NCBI GenBank assembly: GCA_003254905.1
Contig: QANU01076963.1
Coordinates: 445,026 to 509,025, forward strand
Length of the DNA: 64,000 bases
Source of the DNA: Nissolia schottii
Taxonomy: Eukaryota; Streptophyta; Magnoliopsida; Fabales; Fabaceae
Direction: 5' to 3'
In this document: positions 1-11,999 of the stretch, in pieces
Layout: each line of letters opens with the position of its first letter
Numbering within the stretch: the stretch's first letter is position 1
The notes under the pieces: generated by a model
Seen by the model: the letters and a program-made list of their open reading frames with translations, nothing else
What the model was told of the DNA's origin: nothing
The model's database searches: none
Program-made: the position numbers and the translations under genes

Positions 1-290
1 CTCAGGCATTCTACATGCCCTACAGGCTTATGATACATAGATGAAACATGAATATGATATGATACGATACATGGACATGATGATATGCATATGTACTGAT
101 GATATGTTTATATGATACGTGAAGATGATGATATGTGATTTAACTGTATATATTACATGAATATGATATGTCTATATGACACATGTATATGATGATAGGT
201 AAAACATGAAGATGATGATATGTGATTTAACTGTATATGGCGATATATGCTTTAATGACATATAATGATATGAGATTTAATTGTATATGC
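1..290. repeat. Degenerate minisatellite with ATGATGATATG motifs
   Basis: A 31-base block (GAAGATGATGATATGTGATT and the bases after it) starts at 121 and again at 208, giving a period of about 87 bases. A third, weaker copy is near 258. The surrounding sequence is made of shorter ATGATATG/ACATG words. It has no coding character. The array runs off the left edge, so its full size and any parent element cannot be judged. Confidence 0.65.
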
Positions 291-1289
291 AATTCAGGAA
301 CCAGAATCGAGAACAGATGACCTAGATAAGGAAAGATAGGTTCCCTCAGTCACCTAGTAATCATAGGTAGCTGCTCAGGCTTAAGATGAATATTAATAAA
401 TAGTAGGGATGTAGTATAACTGTGACACTTAGAGACCCCTGAACGGCAGAATCATAATTGAGAAACTTACTAGGGCACGAAGTAAAAAGTCAAAGACCCA
501 TGAGAGTATTTACCATTTTTATAATAATGTTGAATTAGTGAACCCTCTCCGAATGAAAATTGAAATGTATATGATTTGTAGCATATCTAACTTGACCCTC
601 TAGGATTGCCCACAAATTTCTCTTCACCTTTTTACCTTTTACTTATTAATTAGTTAAACCATTTTCCATTTTTTTTATATGAATTGACCTTTTCTTTTAT
701 AAAGATTAATTTCATACATTTTGAGTGTAATAAAATTTTACACTATGCGTTGTCTATACAAGAAAAAGTTTTTGCACTATGGTTGGATCACATGCATATA
801 AGAATTTTGATATAGTATATAAAAAATAAATATTTTGCTAATATAACAATGCATAATTTGATGTTTGAAAAAATATTCTCACACTAACAATACATTAAAA
901 TCAAACTTTTTTTCATACTCTCATTCATGTTTTTTCAGATAAGTATATCAACTTCTTTTATTGATAAAATCATGTCCGAAAAAATAAGTACAAACATGAG
1001 AACCTCTCCCTATTGAGGATTGATAATGTTAGGCCAAAACAAGCAAAAAAACTTTTTAAATAAGACTCAATGAGACAAATTCCTTGATTTTTAAGGGAGA
1101 AAAAATAGTACTTCACCTAAAATTGTTCAAGAGGAACCCAAAAAAAATAAACAACAAAGCTAAGAAAAATTAAAAGAACATCAATCCGAGTTACACTTTT
1201 TAGACACACTAGACACCCTTAAGAGATTCAATAACCTATGAGACAAGCACACTTGAATCAAATAAAGGGCTATTGAGCCGCGAATGTCA
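291..1289. other. AT-rich intergenic stretch, no gene seen
   Basis: Both strands were read and no gene-like exon was recognised. The part nearest 1289 may be the 3' end of the minus-strand LINE that follows, but no clear poly-A tail or target duplication was found. Confidence 0.4.
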
Positions 1290-3300
1290 CCGTGAATTAT
1301 TATGCATGTGATTTTAAAGCTTAGCCATCATCAATGTAACCTGGCTGCGGTTGTGTTACCCTGTATTTGACATTGCTTCTTCCACTTGTATAATCAATAT
1401 TTGGCCATTATCATTGTATCCTCCAACAACACATTTTGTTTCTTAAAAAATATAGCAGTTCCTAGTCCTCCAGATAGCCCAGACTATAGTGAAGAAGGTC
1501 GAACACCAATCCTTTTTCACCCCTCTAGGAATAGTTACCTCCACCCGTGATTCAAATACTGATTTAGCATCTCTAGAATTTATCCAATAAACGCCCCACT
1601 TTTCTTTCCACATTATCTAGAAATATTACGAAAATTCACATTAAAAAAACAAGTGGTCAATGCTTTCTATGTCATTGCAGCATAATGCACACTTCAGGTT
1701 CTGCTGTTGAATAATATTGAACTTTCCAAGTTTGTCCTTAGTATTCAGTCTCCCAATCACAACAAACCAAGCTAACAATTTAACTATCGGGGTTACCAAA
1801 CATTTCCATACACCATAATATGAATTAAAGTCACCAATCTAATATGCTTGGACTTTTAATTTTTCCACTGTGATCATAAATGATTTGGATGAAAATACCC
1901 CGTTGTTACCATCCTTCCACATGACTGAGTTTCTTCCTGGTTAACACATAATTTTGTGCCATGCAATAAATTTTGCATATCCTATAGTAGCACTTGTCCC
2001 ATTGGAATAGATTTCTTTTCCATCGAAAGCTCCATATATACCCAATGTAGTCTATCCCAAAATCCACAAGTTGTTATTTTACATCCTTTGATGATAAAAT
2101 TGAGAATAGTCTAGGAAATAGTTCTTTCAGCCTTTTGGTTCCCACCCATTGGTCTTCCCATAACAAAGTTTTGCCTCCATCACCAACCTCCATTCTTATT
2201 CTTTCCCGACAAACCTGGTTCAACCCGTGGTTATTATTAGGGGTGAAATCGGATCGATTTTAAAAGAAATTTGTTTTTAAACTAATTATTTTTTATTAGT
2301 TTGGTTTGATTCAATTGTTGCTATTTTTTGTACCAAATCTAAACTAAACCAAACCAAACCAAACATGAATAGATTGGTTTGGTTTGGTTCGGTTCTTGGA
2401 TTTATCCAATAATAACTTTAAACTATAAAAAAATATTTTTAAAAAAATAAAAAATAGAAAAAACAAAAGAAAAAATTATAAAATCACAAAATAATCCATA
2501 ATAATATGATGAAAACTATGCTCCATGTCTCATGTCATGATCACAATCCTTAAATGATCCATAAAAAGAAAAGGAACATAATTGTCCAACCAAATTAACA
2601 ACTAACAACCTAGCTGCATCATTAAGTTACATAATCAAGTTACTTGTGATGTCTAAGATTAAGGTTTTGTAAAATTGTTAGTGGGTTATATGGGTTATGG
2701 GCTGAAGGGTTGGGCTAGGTAGCACGCTGAGTTATAGCCTTATAGGTCAAAAAAGAAGAAAAATTATAATTTGATCAGATTAATTTGGATTATCGAATTG
2801 GTTTGGATCCAAAAATTATAAATCTGAAATTCAATCCATTAATCGGTCAATTTTTTTATCCGATGATCCAAACCAAATCGAACAGAATAAGTTGATTTAG
2901 TTTAGATTGATCGGTTTTGAGGGATAGGATCGATCTACTTTCACCCCCTAACTACTATTTCTAATCTCACAAATTACTTGCTTGGGGCCCATTTGGCTTT
3001 AAGAAATTATTCTCGTTGTTCCATTATCCTCCATTTTGTTGCAAGAGATACCACTTTTTTTTTTTAATAATGGACAATCTTCTCTAACAAATCTCCACCG
3101 TCACTTAAATAAGAGAGCAATGTTTTTCACAGTCAAATCACCAACACCCAATCTACCATACCCAATGTTTTACATATGACTCCATTTCACCAATGAAATC
3201 CCTCTTTCCCCATTTAATTTTTCCCAAAAAAATCTGCATTGTAATTTGATGATTTTTTTGTTGAATTATCTTGGGCATCTGAAAAATACTCTCATTCATG
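1290..3300 (-). mobile_element. LINE (L1-type) reverse-transcriptase C-terminal remnant, split by a TIR element
   Basis: Read on the minus strand, 3300-2949 gives the region after the RT catalytic core, with words like DLTVKNIALLFK and WRFVRE after a frameshift. 2239-1640 gives RIRMEVGDGGKTLLWEDQW, then a zf-RVT-like part with VVIGRLNTKDKLGKFNI, CALC and ESIDHLFF. These are standard landmarks of plant L1-type LINE ORF2 downstream of the polymerase. Several stops and frameshifts make it a dead copy. The upstream endonuclease and the RT catalytic motif were not found. The homology breaks at 2949 and resumes at 2239, which fits an insertion of the 2240-2948 element. Confidence 0.75.
2240..2948. 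mobile_element. Non-autonomous TIR element nested in the LINE
   Basis: The left end reads GGGGTGAAATCGGATCGAT. The right end, reverse-complemented, reads GGGGGTGAAAGTAGATCGAT, so the termini are imperfect inverted repeats of about 20 bp. Inside lies another inverted stretch of AACCAAACC/GGTTTGGTT words (about 2340-2395). There is no open frame, and no clean target duplication was found (TTA on the left, CTA or TAA on the right). The superfamily is unresolved. Confidence 0.55.
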
Positions 3301-4607
3301 TAATTCACACATTTTCGGCCTACATTATTGGAAGAAAGATATATCTTTATATTAATTTGTATACTATCGATATAAGATGTAATTTTCGTGATTAAATTAT
3401 AAATTATTATAATTGTGACATTTATACATTTATGCCGGTAAAAAATACGCAATTAAACAATTTTATAAAAAATTAAGTTTAAATATTATGTATAACATTT
3501 AATTGAAATGTTTAATTATTGTTAGTGTATAATTATTAAACTAAATATTTTTACGAGAATTAAACTCAAAATCTTTACTCTAAAGATACAATAAAATTAA
3601 ATTTCAAATCTTATATTAGTCCAGAGTCTTAAAATAATAAAACGAATAATTGACCCAATTTCACTAGCCGGTGCTGAAATTTCATTAAATGTCCAAGGAA
3701 AGATTGTATACACGTGTTGAGTCGCAACGCTACGTATATTTGGAATTTGCGTTACTACTTTGACAATACTAGCAGCAGTAGAATGTGTAGCCTTTGGAAA
3801 AGATGCAATGTTTTTCATAATCGTAATCAATAAAACAACCAGGGAAAAAAAAAAGTGTAAAGGATCATTTGTGACAACTCAAAAAAGAAAAATGATTATA
3901 AGAGTTGAAATAATGGTGATTGTGCTTGATTATAGAGCGGAATTGAAGGTATTATTTTTAGTGAAGTGAACTAAGACAAAATTTGGATTAGATGTATCAA
4001 GAAATTGGTGACCATCTATAAATTCTTGAAGATACGTTGAAATTAATTTCGATGCACACTTATAAAAGAGATTAGTTCCTATGCATTATATAACTTAAAA
4101 TAGTTTTACGTTGTATAATATGATAATGTGCATTCAAGTTAGTAAAATTAGTTTAATTTTAGGTATTGAGAGCGAGAGTCAACAAATTTTGTAGTTGTGA
4201 AAATGAGAGTCAATTGATTTTATTAATTTGATAATACATGATTGAATGAAATTGCGATTTTTTTTTATATTAATGTAAATTTAGGATACTTGGTGTGATT
4301 TGATACTTTCATATATATTTTTATTAGTTAATTAATTAATAGTGTAAAATCATTTACATTGTTATTACATAAAAAAATAGAAATTTAAATATTTTTATTG
4401 AGTTGATAATATATATATATATATATATAAGTTTAAGGAAAAAATTAATAAGTGTCCTAAGGATACTTGTTAAAACACTTAAAATAGAAATATATAATTA
4501 CAAGTGTAAGTTTTTTAAGGTTTTAATGCATCAAATATATAGGAAACCATCAAATCTTCCCGTTTTTAAGTTTTTTGACAAGTGTCCTTAGGACATATGC
4601 TAACAAA
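3301..4607. other. AT-rich intergenic stretch, no gene seen
   Basis: Only short chance ORFs occur on either strand. An (AT) run lies at 4408-4429. Small open frames near 3597-3969 overlap on both strands and have no recognisable domain. Confidence 0.45.
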
Positions 4608-4617
4608 ACTCTTTAGA

Positions 4618-5195
4618 TAGCGTTTGGTACATTACATTTTAAGATTACTTAAAAATTTTATCACGTTTTAATTTGTTGGTAATGTTACATTTCAATGTTT
4701 ACGTAATGTAATTTAAAATTTACATTACCATATTTAGCATGTCTAAAAAATTATCGGGTAATATACATATTTAACCAAAATATCCTCTAAATAACAATAA
4801 AATAAAAATAAATAACATAAATGTACAAAAAGATATAAATAAAAACAAAAATAAAATAATAGTTGTAGTAATAAAATAATATCAATAAAATAATAAAATT
4901 GGTTGATGTGTTTCGATTGTGGTGATGATAGAGGCGGGGACATCGAGGACAGTGACAATGAAGATGGTGGCGACAATGGCGTGGTGGTGAGTGGTAGCGA
5001 TTGTTGTGGCGTGGTGGTTGTGAATTTGTGATGGTGGAGGGGGGTTGTTTGTGTTGGTAGGGTTTTGGGTATTCTTGTTATAACAAAAGTTAAAGGATTA
5101 CCTGATAAGTGGTAATTTAGATAAACATCTTCATAGAAACATTTCATATTACCACTTTGGAGGTAACAATGTTGTGTAACCAAACATATCAATGT
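4618..5195. mobile_element. Probable MITE-like TIR element
   Basis: The left end reads GCGTTTGGTACATTACATT. The right end, reverse-complemented, reads ATGTTTGGTTACACAACATT, so the two ends are inverted repeats. The interior around 4915-5050 is G-rich with GGTGGTG-type words and may be captured sequence. No target duplication could be fixed. The 149-codon minus-strand frame inside is compositionally biased and resembles no protein known to me. Confidence 0.45.
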
Positions 5196-5284
5196 AGATT
5201 GTTAGAATTTAAAAGTCACATTGCCGATAATTTGGATAGATTACTTCATACCTCAAAAATTTCACATAAAATAAATGTGTATTA

Positions 5285-5475
5285 ATTTTAGGGGTGTTTG
5301 TCGACTTATTTGAGTTATATTTTTTTCGGATGAACTCACTTATCCGACAAACCCAACGACTAGTTAAGTTGCGCAATTTTAAATGAGGCGACCTACCTTG
5401 AGCCAATTCGTCAAGTTATTGGGCGAGTCAAGTAAGTCGATCGTAATATTTTTTCTATAAAATTTGTTGCCATTA

Positions 5476-5512
<37 letters not shown>

Positions 5513-5775
5513 TTGTGTTTGAGAGTTTTTTCTTGGTGGAAGGCTTTGATTAAATTTTTGGGTTGATGGGACATTAGGTTGAGTTGAGTAGTATTATGTA
5601 AAAAATAGTCTTCATCAAGTAGTGGAGCGATTCGATTTTAAATTTTAATAAATTGTCATCCAACTGACGAAGTATTGAGTCAAGCTAATTTTGACCCAAG
5701 TCCTGATAGACTTTGAGTTGAATCGAGCCAAGTTGAGCAATTTTGAGTTGAGCAAGTTGGTTTAGCCAATGTACA
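5285..5775. repeat. Decayed dispersed repeat with internal (TTA)n
   Basis: The stretch begins with a GGGGTGTTTGTCGAC-type word and holds many reiterated GAGTT/GAGTCAAG motifs, like old legume dispersed repeats. A (TTA)n microsatellite occupies about 5478-5513. No gene is seen and the borders are uncertain. Confidence 0.35.
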
Positions 5776-6080
5776 TTCTTAGTTTAATTTGATGATAATG
5801 CAAAATATTTTATACTATTTTCTTTTACAATTACATTACATTAATATTAAAATTAAAGTCGTCTGTTTTATTTTTTTTCTTCTTCAATTTTCACTAAATA
5901 AATATGTTGTTTTTAATTTCAAGTCTCTCTCACTTTCTATTCTCTTTCTGTCCACTTTCCATGTGTCTCCGATAGCACAAGTAAATAACAAAATATATGG
6001 CAATAGGCGTGGATTGTCATTTATGATATATTCACATATACATACACACTACTACTCTACTCACTCGTCGCAACGCTTCA

Positions 6081-6082
<2 letters not shown>

Positions 6083-6113
<31 letters not shown>
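6083..6113 (+). promoter_or_regulatory. (CT)n pyrimidine tract in the cyclin promoter or leader
   Basis: An uninterrupted run of CT dinucleotides lies about 330 bases before the cyclin start codon. Such tracts are common around plant transcription starts (Y patches) and in 5' leaders. Its length could vary as a microsatellite. No convincing TATA box was fixed for this gene. Confidence 0.5.
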
Positions 6114-6119
<6 letters not shown>

Positions 6120-6438
6120 TTACCCTAAAAAGGGGTGTTCGTTTCCTTCATAAGCCCCCTTCTCCTGCTCCCACTCTTCAGCCTACAACAATACAGAGAG
6201 GGCCACACCCCATAACCACAGACCCTCAAGAGAGAAACAAGTACCCCTGCCTCTTTTGTTCTTATTCTTATTCTTCTTCTTCTTCACTCCTCACATATAT
6301 TGTCATTTCTTATTGCATCTCCCCACACCCTTTTAGCCATTTATCCCAAAGCTTCTTCCTTTTTCTCACCGCTACTTGTTTTCTGAGATTGGTTTCTTCT
6401 TTTTCTCCATTGAAGGATTAATAAAAAAAGGGATTTTT

Positions 6439-8548
6439 ATGGCACCCAGTTTTGATTGTGTTTCAAGCCTTCTCTGTGCAGAGGACTCTAGCTTTTTTGA
6501 CGACAACCATTATTACGGGGGTTTTAATAATAATAATAATAATGGTGCCGTGGATGTGTTTGAGGATTTGGGCCGTCGTGGGTTGAATCAAGGTCTCAAC
6601 TTTGGTGCCCTAGATGGGTTTCCACTGCAGAGCGATGAGTGTTTGGCCTTGATGGTTGAAAAGGAGTGTGAGCAGTGGCATGGTGTTGGTTACTTGAACA
6701 GGATGCGGAGTGGGGATTTGGACTTTGGGGCCAGAAATGAGGCCATTGATTGGATTGAAAAGGTGGGTGGGTTCAGGAGTGTGAGTTTTCTGAATCTGTT
6801 TTTCCTCTTTCTTAATGGGTCCAGACTTTTCTAATCTTTCTTCAACCGTGTGGATTGTTTTTTCCCTTGAAAAAATGGATTTTTTTTAATTTGTTTGGAA
6901 GTTCCCATGCTTGCATCTGAATGATCTGAAATGAAATCTGAATGAGAGTGTGTTGTTTGGATTTCAATTTGAGGAACTCTCTTCAATTTGGGGCTGCTTT
7001 GGATTTTTCCTTTTGGGGTTCAATCGAATGGAATGGAAAGATATCCTGTTTGTGCATATGCGTTTTTTTTAAGATGTTCAAAGCTAAACTCGCATTTCAT
7101 CCATTGCTTTCACAAATTGGATTTAGTTGGCATCAATCAGCATAAAGCTTGATTGTTGTTAAACTGAGAGATTTGCTTCTTATTTATTTGATTGCCCTTT
7201 TCTATGATCTTGAGACTAACGAATGAATTGTATACATGTTTTTATCTATAGGTTCGGGCTCATTTTGGTTTTGGTCCTCTATGTGCATATCTATCCATAA
7301 ATTACTTGGACAGATTCCTTTCTTCATATGAATTACCAGTAAGTCAATGAATGGAAGAAGAAAAAACTTTCTTGCCCCCCCCTTGTTATTATGTCCTGGT
7401 TTTTTGATCCGGTGTCTCCACTAGCAGAAGGGAAGAGCTTGGACAATGCAATTGTTGGCAGTGGCGTGCTTATCTCTGGCGGCGAAATTGGAGGAGACTG
7501 ATGTTCCTTTATCCCTTGATTTGCAGGTAGAAATTGACATTTTCCCTTTGCAAATGCTTGGTACTTGTTTAAGTCAATGCATTAATTTTTGCATGTGCTT
7601 GATCCTTGTATTTTTTTTCTTGCAGGTGGGTGAATCCAAGTTTGTATTTGAAGCTAAGACCATTCAGAGAATGGAGCTTCTAGTACTAACCACATTGAGG
7701 TGGAGAATGCAAGCAATCACCCCTTTCTCCTTCATCGATTGCTTCTTTTGCAAGATCAATGATGATCAGAGTTCGTCAAGATCTTTGATTATGCGATCGA
7801 TCCAACTTATTTTGAGCACCATAAGAGGTACCTATCATATCTGTTTTTGCTCACTCAAATCTATTGCACTTATGAGGTTATTTTTGCTTTCAATATACTC
7901 AATTTATGAATTATGAAGGAGTGGAACTAGTGATGATACTAATTTGGATGGTGTGAATTGAATGCTGCAGGGATTGACTTCTTGGAATTCAAGCCATCAG
8001 AGATCGCAGCAGCAGTGGCCATATCTGTTGTTGGGGAAACCCAAACAGTTGACGCTGAGAAAGCCATTTCTGTTCTGATTCAACACCTAGAAAAGGTAAA
8101 GATGGTTGTGGTCCAATCATATTCACAAGAAATAACAAGTGAACATAAATGATATATTTTTTCCTTTTACCCTTTACCCTTATCATTATAAAGTTCAATA
8201 CTTGTTGTAATTTGATCGAATACACAAATAAATTTGATGTTTACATTGTGTCATTTGGAATTTCTTTTTTTTTTTTTATTTTGGCAGGAGAGGGTGTTGA
8301 AGTGTATTGAAATGATCCAAGAGTTGTCATCTCCAAACAGTGTTGTCAAGGATTCAAATGGTGCTTCTTCTGCACCTTGCGTGCCTCAAAGTCCAATAGG
8401 GGTGTTGGATGCATTGTGCTTCAGCTACAAAAGTGATGACAAAACCACAAATGCTGGTGGTTCTTCATCATGTGAAAATTCTTCACACAATAGCCCTGAT
8501 GCTAAGAGGAGGAAGTTAAACAAAACCTGTGGATCAGAGCTATTGTAG
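6439..8548 (+). CDS. D-type cyclin, CYCD2/CYCD4 clade, six exons
   Basis: Exons: 6439-6762, 7252-7338, 7428-7526, 7626-7827, 7971-8095, 8288-8548. All introns are GT-AG and the joined frame gives 365 aa, normal for plant CYCD2 proteins (about 360). The RB-binding LxCxE motif is at residues 11-15 (LLCAE). The cyclin box runs from about residue 95 ([13 protein letters not shown], then [16 protein letters not shown] and [11 protein letters not shown]). The C-terminal cyclin fold contains ITPFSFID and FKPSEIAAA. The tail carries [11 protein letters not shown], a family motif, a Ser/Asn-rich stretch and a basic KRRKLNK. In the family, such cyclins activate CDKA in the nucleus to phosphorylate retinoblastoma-related protein at G1/S. 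The start is the first ATG in this frame; the open frame further upstream lacks another ATG. It cannot be divided between CYCD2 and CYCD4 by eye. Confidence 0.93.
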
Positions 8549-8710
8549 TTTTTGTTTATGTGGGGTTGGGATTTTTTTTTTTTTACCATCATCATCCATA
8601 GGGTGCTTTTTCAAGGAAAAGGACATTGTGTTTTATGGAAGGTTCCTCCCCTCGCAAGAATGCCAAAAAGGAACCATGAAGAGGTACCTAAAACAAAAAT
8701 TAAAAAAACA

Positions 8711-8716
8711 AATAAA
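8711..8716 (+). terminator. Putative polyadenylation signal of the cyclin gene
   Basis: AATAAA lies about 160 bases after the cyclin stop codon. Plant poly-A signals are loose, so this is only a likely candidate. Confidence 0.35.
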
Positions 8717-8779
8717 TATGAAAAAAGGAAAAACCATAAGGTGAGTCATGAGTGGAAGATGGTACATGAAATGAAATAG

Positions 8780-9745
8780 AGAGAATCCGCACACAAAATG
8801 CATGCTATTGGCATCAAGTGAAGTAATTACCAGCTGTTAAAATATTTTTAGGTCTCTTAACAGCAATTCAACAGAGGAAGTGATGGAGGAGGGAGAACAT
8901 GGATTAGTGTATGGTTGGTGTAAGTACAGTCCTGGTTTTTCATTTGCTCAATTTTTTTTCTTCTACTTTTTATATAGTGAGGGAGGTAAAAATAGACAAA
9001 AAAGAGAGGCAGAGTTACTAGCATAAGTTGTATTTGCGGGAATTATTTTATTTTTAAGTTAATTTGTGTCATTATATTTTATTTCATTAGTTATTTAATT
9101 AGTTTTTGTTCTGAAAAGTTGAATAATAAAAATACTGTACTCGTTTCGTCATGAAAAGGATTTTCTACTACTTTACTATAGAAAATGCTTTATTATATAG
9201 TTCAATGTAACGCTTTGGCTGTTGGAAAATTGATTTGATGTGGAGTATGATCATTGCTGTCTTCTAACGGTTCAGCCCAGAAAGAAATGCACAAAAAGTA
9301 GATGCTACTGTTTTTGCCTTCTAAACTAAGCATTGTGAATGGACAAAATTGAATCATAATTACATTATGAATCATCAATGATGGCTCATCTAGCGATATA
9401 TCTCTTTTTTTACTAATATTTTTACATATAGGACAAAATTATTAGTTGAATTGAACCGATTTTTAATCGCAACCTTCTTGATTTTCTCAATGCATGTGAG
9501 ATTAGAATAACATAAATGAAGACCTAAAATCATAGATCGGGTTTAAAATGATTACATGATTTGAAAATCAACGACTTGATTTCATAAAATTTATGAAATC
9601 ATAATGTAATGTAATGTAAAATTAAACTTTATGCGTGTAGAAAAAATGCTAATAGAGAATCAATGAGCGTCGCTTGGAAGTTGAAAGAATTAAGTTGTTT
9701 AGTTTGAAATCCACGATCTATCCATACTAAAATTAGATTTGAAAC
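8780..9745. other. Cyclin 3' flank, no gene seen
   Basis: AT-rich, with short chance ORFs only. Around 9570-9620 there are locally self-complementary words (ATTTCATAAAATTTATGAAAT), but no element could be delimited. Confidence 0.4.
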
Positions 9746-9747
9746 CC

Positions 9748-9940
9748 TTGGGTTGCATTTGCTACAGGGATATGGGAGAAGATAGACAATTTTTGTTTTT
9801 TTTTTTAATATATTTTGCTAAAGTTGAGATAGAAGAGATATAAAATTTTTGCTGAGACACAAAATTAAGATTTAAAAAAACAAAAAAAAATTATCTCTAT
9901 CCCTCTGTTTTATCACTTATATCAAATACAATCTTTCATA
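9748..9940. mobile_element. Possible MITE
   Basis: The left side reads GGGTTGCATTTGCTACAGGG, with GAGAAGATAGACAATTTTTG further in. The right side, reverse-complemented, reads GATTGTATTTGATATAAGTG, with AGGGATAGAGATAATTTTT further in. The ends are imperfect inverted repeats around an A/T-rich core. No target duplication was confirmed. Confidence 0.4.
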
Positions 9941-10149
9941 TTTGTGGGCTGCAAAGATTTTCTCTTTTTCAATTTTGTTTTCTCGTGATAGGTGTGAAGT
10001 TTGGTTGCAGCGCGAACCTTCCACGCTAGGACATGGTATTGGACAATGTGTACCAAAATCCTTAGGCCCACATTCTAACATCTTCCTTAGACATAATATG
10101 CTTAACTAGCTTGGTCTATGCTTTCTTAATTTTTCTATTAAAATTTGAA

Positions 10150-11480
10150 ATTGATCCTCAAAAGAGTTGTAGGACATTAATTTGATCATCAAAATATTCG
10201 TCACATTAATTAATTTAGTACTCAAAAAATTATGTTTTATTGTAAGTTAGTTCAAAACATTTAGAATTATCGATAACGTGACTTAAAAAAAAGGCTGACT
10301 TTTGGACTAATTTAAAATAAATTTTAATATTTTAAAAATTAAGTTAATGTCAAAATTCTTTCGGACAAACTAATGTCCAAAAGTTCTCTCAAAAATCAAT
10401 GGCTTAATTAAGCTTTTAGCCCCCGCAAAATTTCAAAGTTTGTTTTTAGTTCCTGTAAAATTTCAAAGTTTGTTTTTAGTCCTTGTGTCTGGCTGGGGTT
10501 AACGGCGCTGACGTGGCGTGCCACGTGGCATATAGGGATTAAAAACTAAATTTTATTTAAATAATTTTTTTTGCCTATGAAAGGATAAAACTAACATCAA
10601 ACAATTTTTTTATTTTATATTTATTTTAAATAATTTTAACTAAAATTATTTAAATAATTTTAATCACATATTTAATAATTTAAATAATTTTAAATAATTT
10701 AAATAATTTTACATAATTTTGACTTTTTTTTATTAATATGAACATGATTTAGTAGTTTAAATTATTTAAAGCTTGTTAAAATAAAATAGTTATTTATTTG
10801 ATATTAGTTAGTATAAATATTAAATATATATTTGGAACATGGTGGCAATATGCAAAGAAGATTACATAAGATATATATTAGGATAATTTATGATATGTCA
10901 GTCTATAGAGTGCTCAAGTGGGCTACAAATAAAGTGTAGTGTGACATATCCTAAATTATCTTAATATATATCCTAATAAATTAACATACTCCTACTCAAT
11001 ACTTATGTAATCTTCTTTGTATATTGCCACCATGTTCCAAATATATATTTAATATTTATACTAACTAATATCAAGTAAAAAAAAAGTATATATAATTATT
11101 TTAACAAACTTTAAATAATTTAAACTACTAAATCATGTTCATATTAATAAAAAAAATTTCAAAATTATTTAAAATAAATATAAAACAAAAAAAATTGTTT
11201 GATGTTAGTTTTACCTTTCATAAGCAAAAAGAATTATTTAAACAAAATTTAGTTTTTAACCCTTATAAAATTTCAAAGTTTGTTTTTAGTCCCTGTGTCT
11301 GGTGTTAACGATGCTGACGTGGCACAGTCACGTCAGCGCTAACCCAGCCAGACACAAGAACTAAAAACAAACTTTGAAATTTTATAGGGACTAAAAATTT
11401 TACACAGGGACTAAAAATAAACTTTAAAATTTTACAGGGATTGAAAACTTAATTAAGCCAAAATCAATTTTGGGTTTATT
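10150..11480. mobile_element. Older TIR element, interrupted near its right end by the foldback element
   Basis: The left part (10155-10230) reads ATTGATCCTCAAAAGAG, then GGACATTAATTTGATC. The right part before 10400, reverse-complemented, reads ATTGATTTTTGAGAGAAC, then GGACATTAGTTTGTCC. These are imperfect inverted termini. The insertion at 10401-11459 sits within the last bases of this older element, whose right end resumes after 11468. It resembles the elements at 34520, 59328 and 60690. Confidence 0.45.
10401..11459. mobile_element. Foldback Mutator-like element (MULE), non-autonomous, 9-bp TSD
   Basis: Both ends carry identical GGCTTAATTAAG termini in inverted orientation, and AAAATCAAT is duplicated exactly at 10392-10400 and 11460-11468. 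A 9-bp duplication is typical of Mutator-like elements. Nearly the whole element is one inverted repeat. The left arm is 10401-10900 and the right arm 10942-11459, around a 41-base loop, with some unmatched AT-rich segments in the left arm. Near the ends both arms carry repeats of TTTCAAAGTTTGTTTTTAGT followed by GCTGACGTGGC-type words and a G-box palindrome (GCCACGTGGC). There is no transposase frame. A transcript of it would fold into a very long hairpin. Confidence 0.88.
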
Positions 11481-11999
11481 CTCTCTTCATTTTACACCTA
11501 CTTGTACTTGAGGGCAAATTTGTCTTTAAGAGAAGGTATTGTTATAGATAGCTAAATTTAGTCATTATTAATTTGTAATTGTCGGTGAATATTAACTTCA
11601 TTGAAGATTTTTCTCATTAACTCGAATGAAGGAGACTTAGTGTTCAATCAAATACAGATTATTAATGTTCTTGTATATGCCACAAAAAATTGACAAACTT
11701 AATTGGTTTAGGTTATATTATGACTAATGTTTTATGAGAAATGTCAAAGGGCATAATTACAAACGTGTTACAAGAAATGGTCACACGAAATTAGAAAAGT
11801 GGAGCAACAATTACTTTGTATTTTGACATCCAACCATTTCCCTCCCTCTCTCTTGATACTATGCCCTACACCTTTCTCTAATTGAGAAGAAGACCTTTCG
11901 TAGCACTTTGACAAAAATTACTGTGTTAAATTGCATATAGTCAACAGAGCAAAGGAAATTGGGTTGGGTGGCATGGTGACTAACACTCGTGTGTGGTCT

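Noticed and set aside
4743-5192. 149-codon minus-strand ORF rich in Thr, Pro, Ser and Leu
   Set aside because: It lies inside a TIR-bounded repeat, has biased composition and shows no known domain.
5789-6421. 210-codon ORF overlapping the cyclin leader
   Set aside because: It translates low-complexity CT-rich promoter and leader sequence (SLSLSLSL), out of context and without homology.
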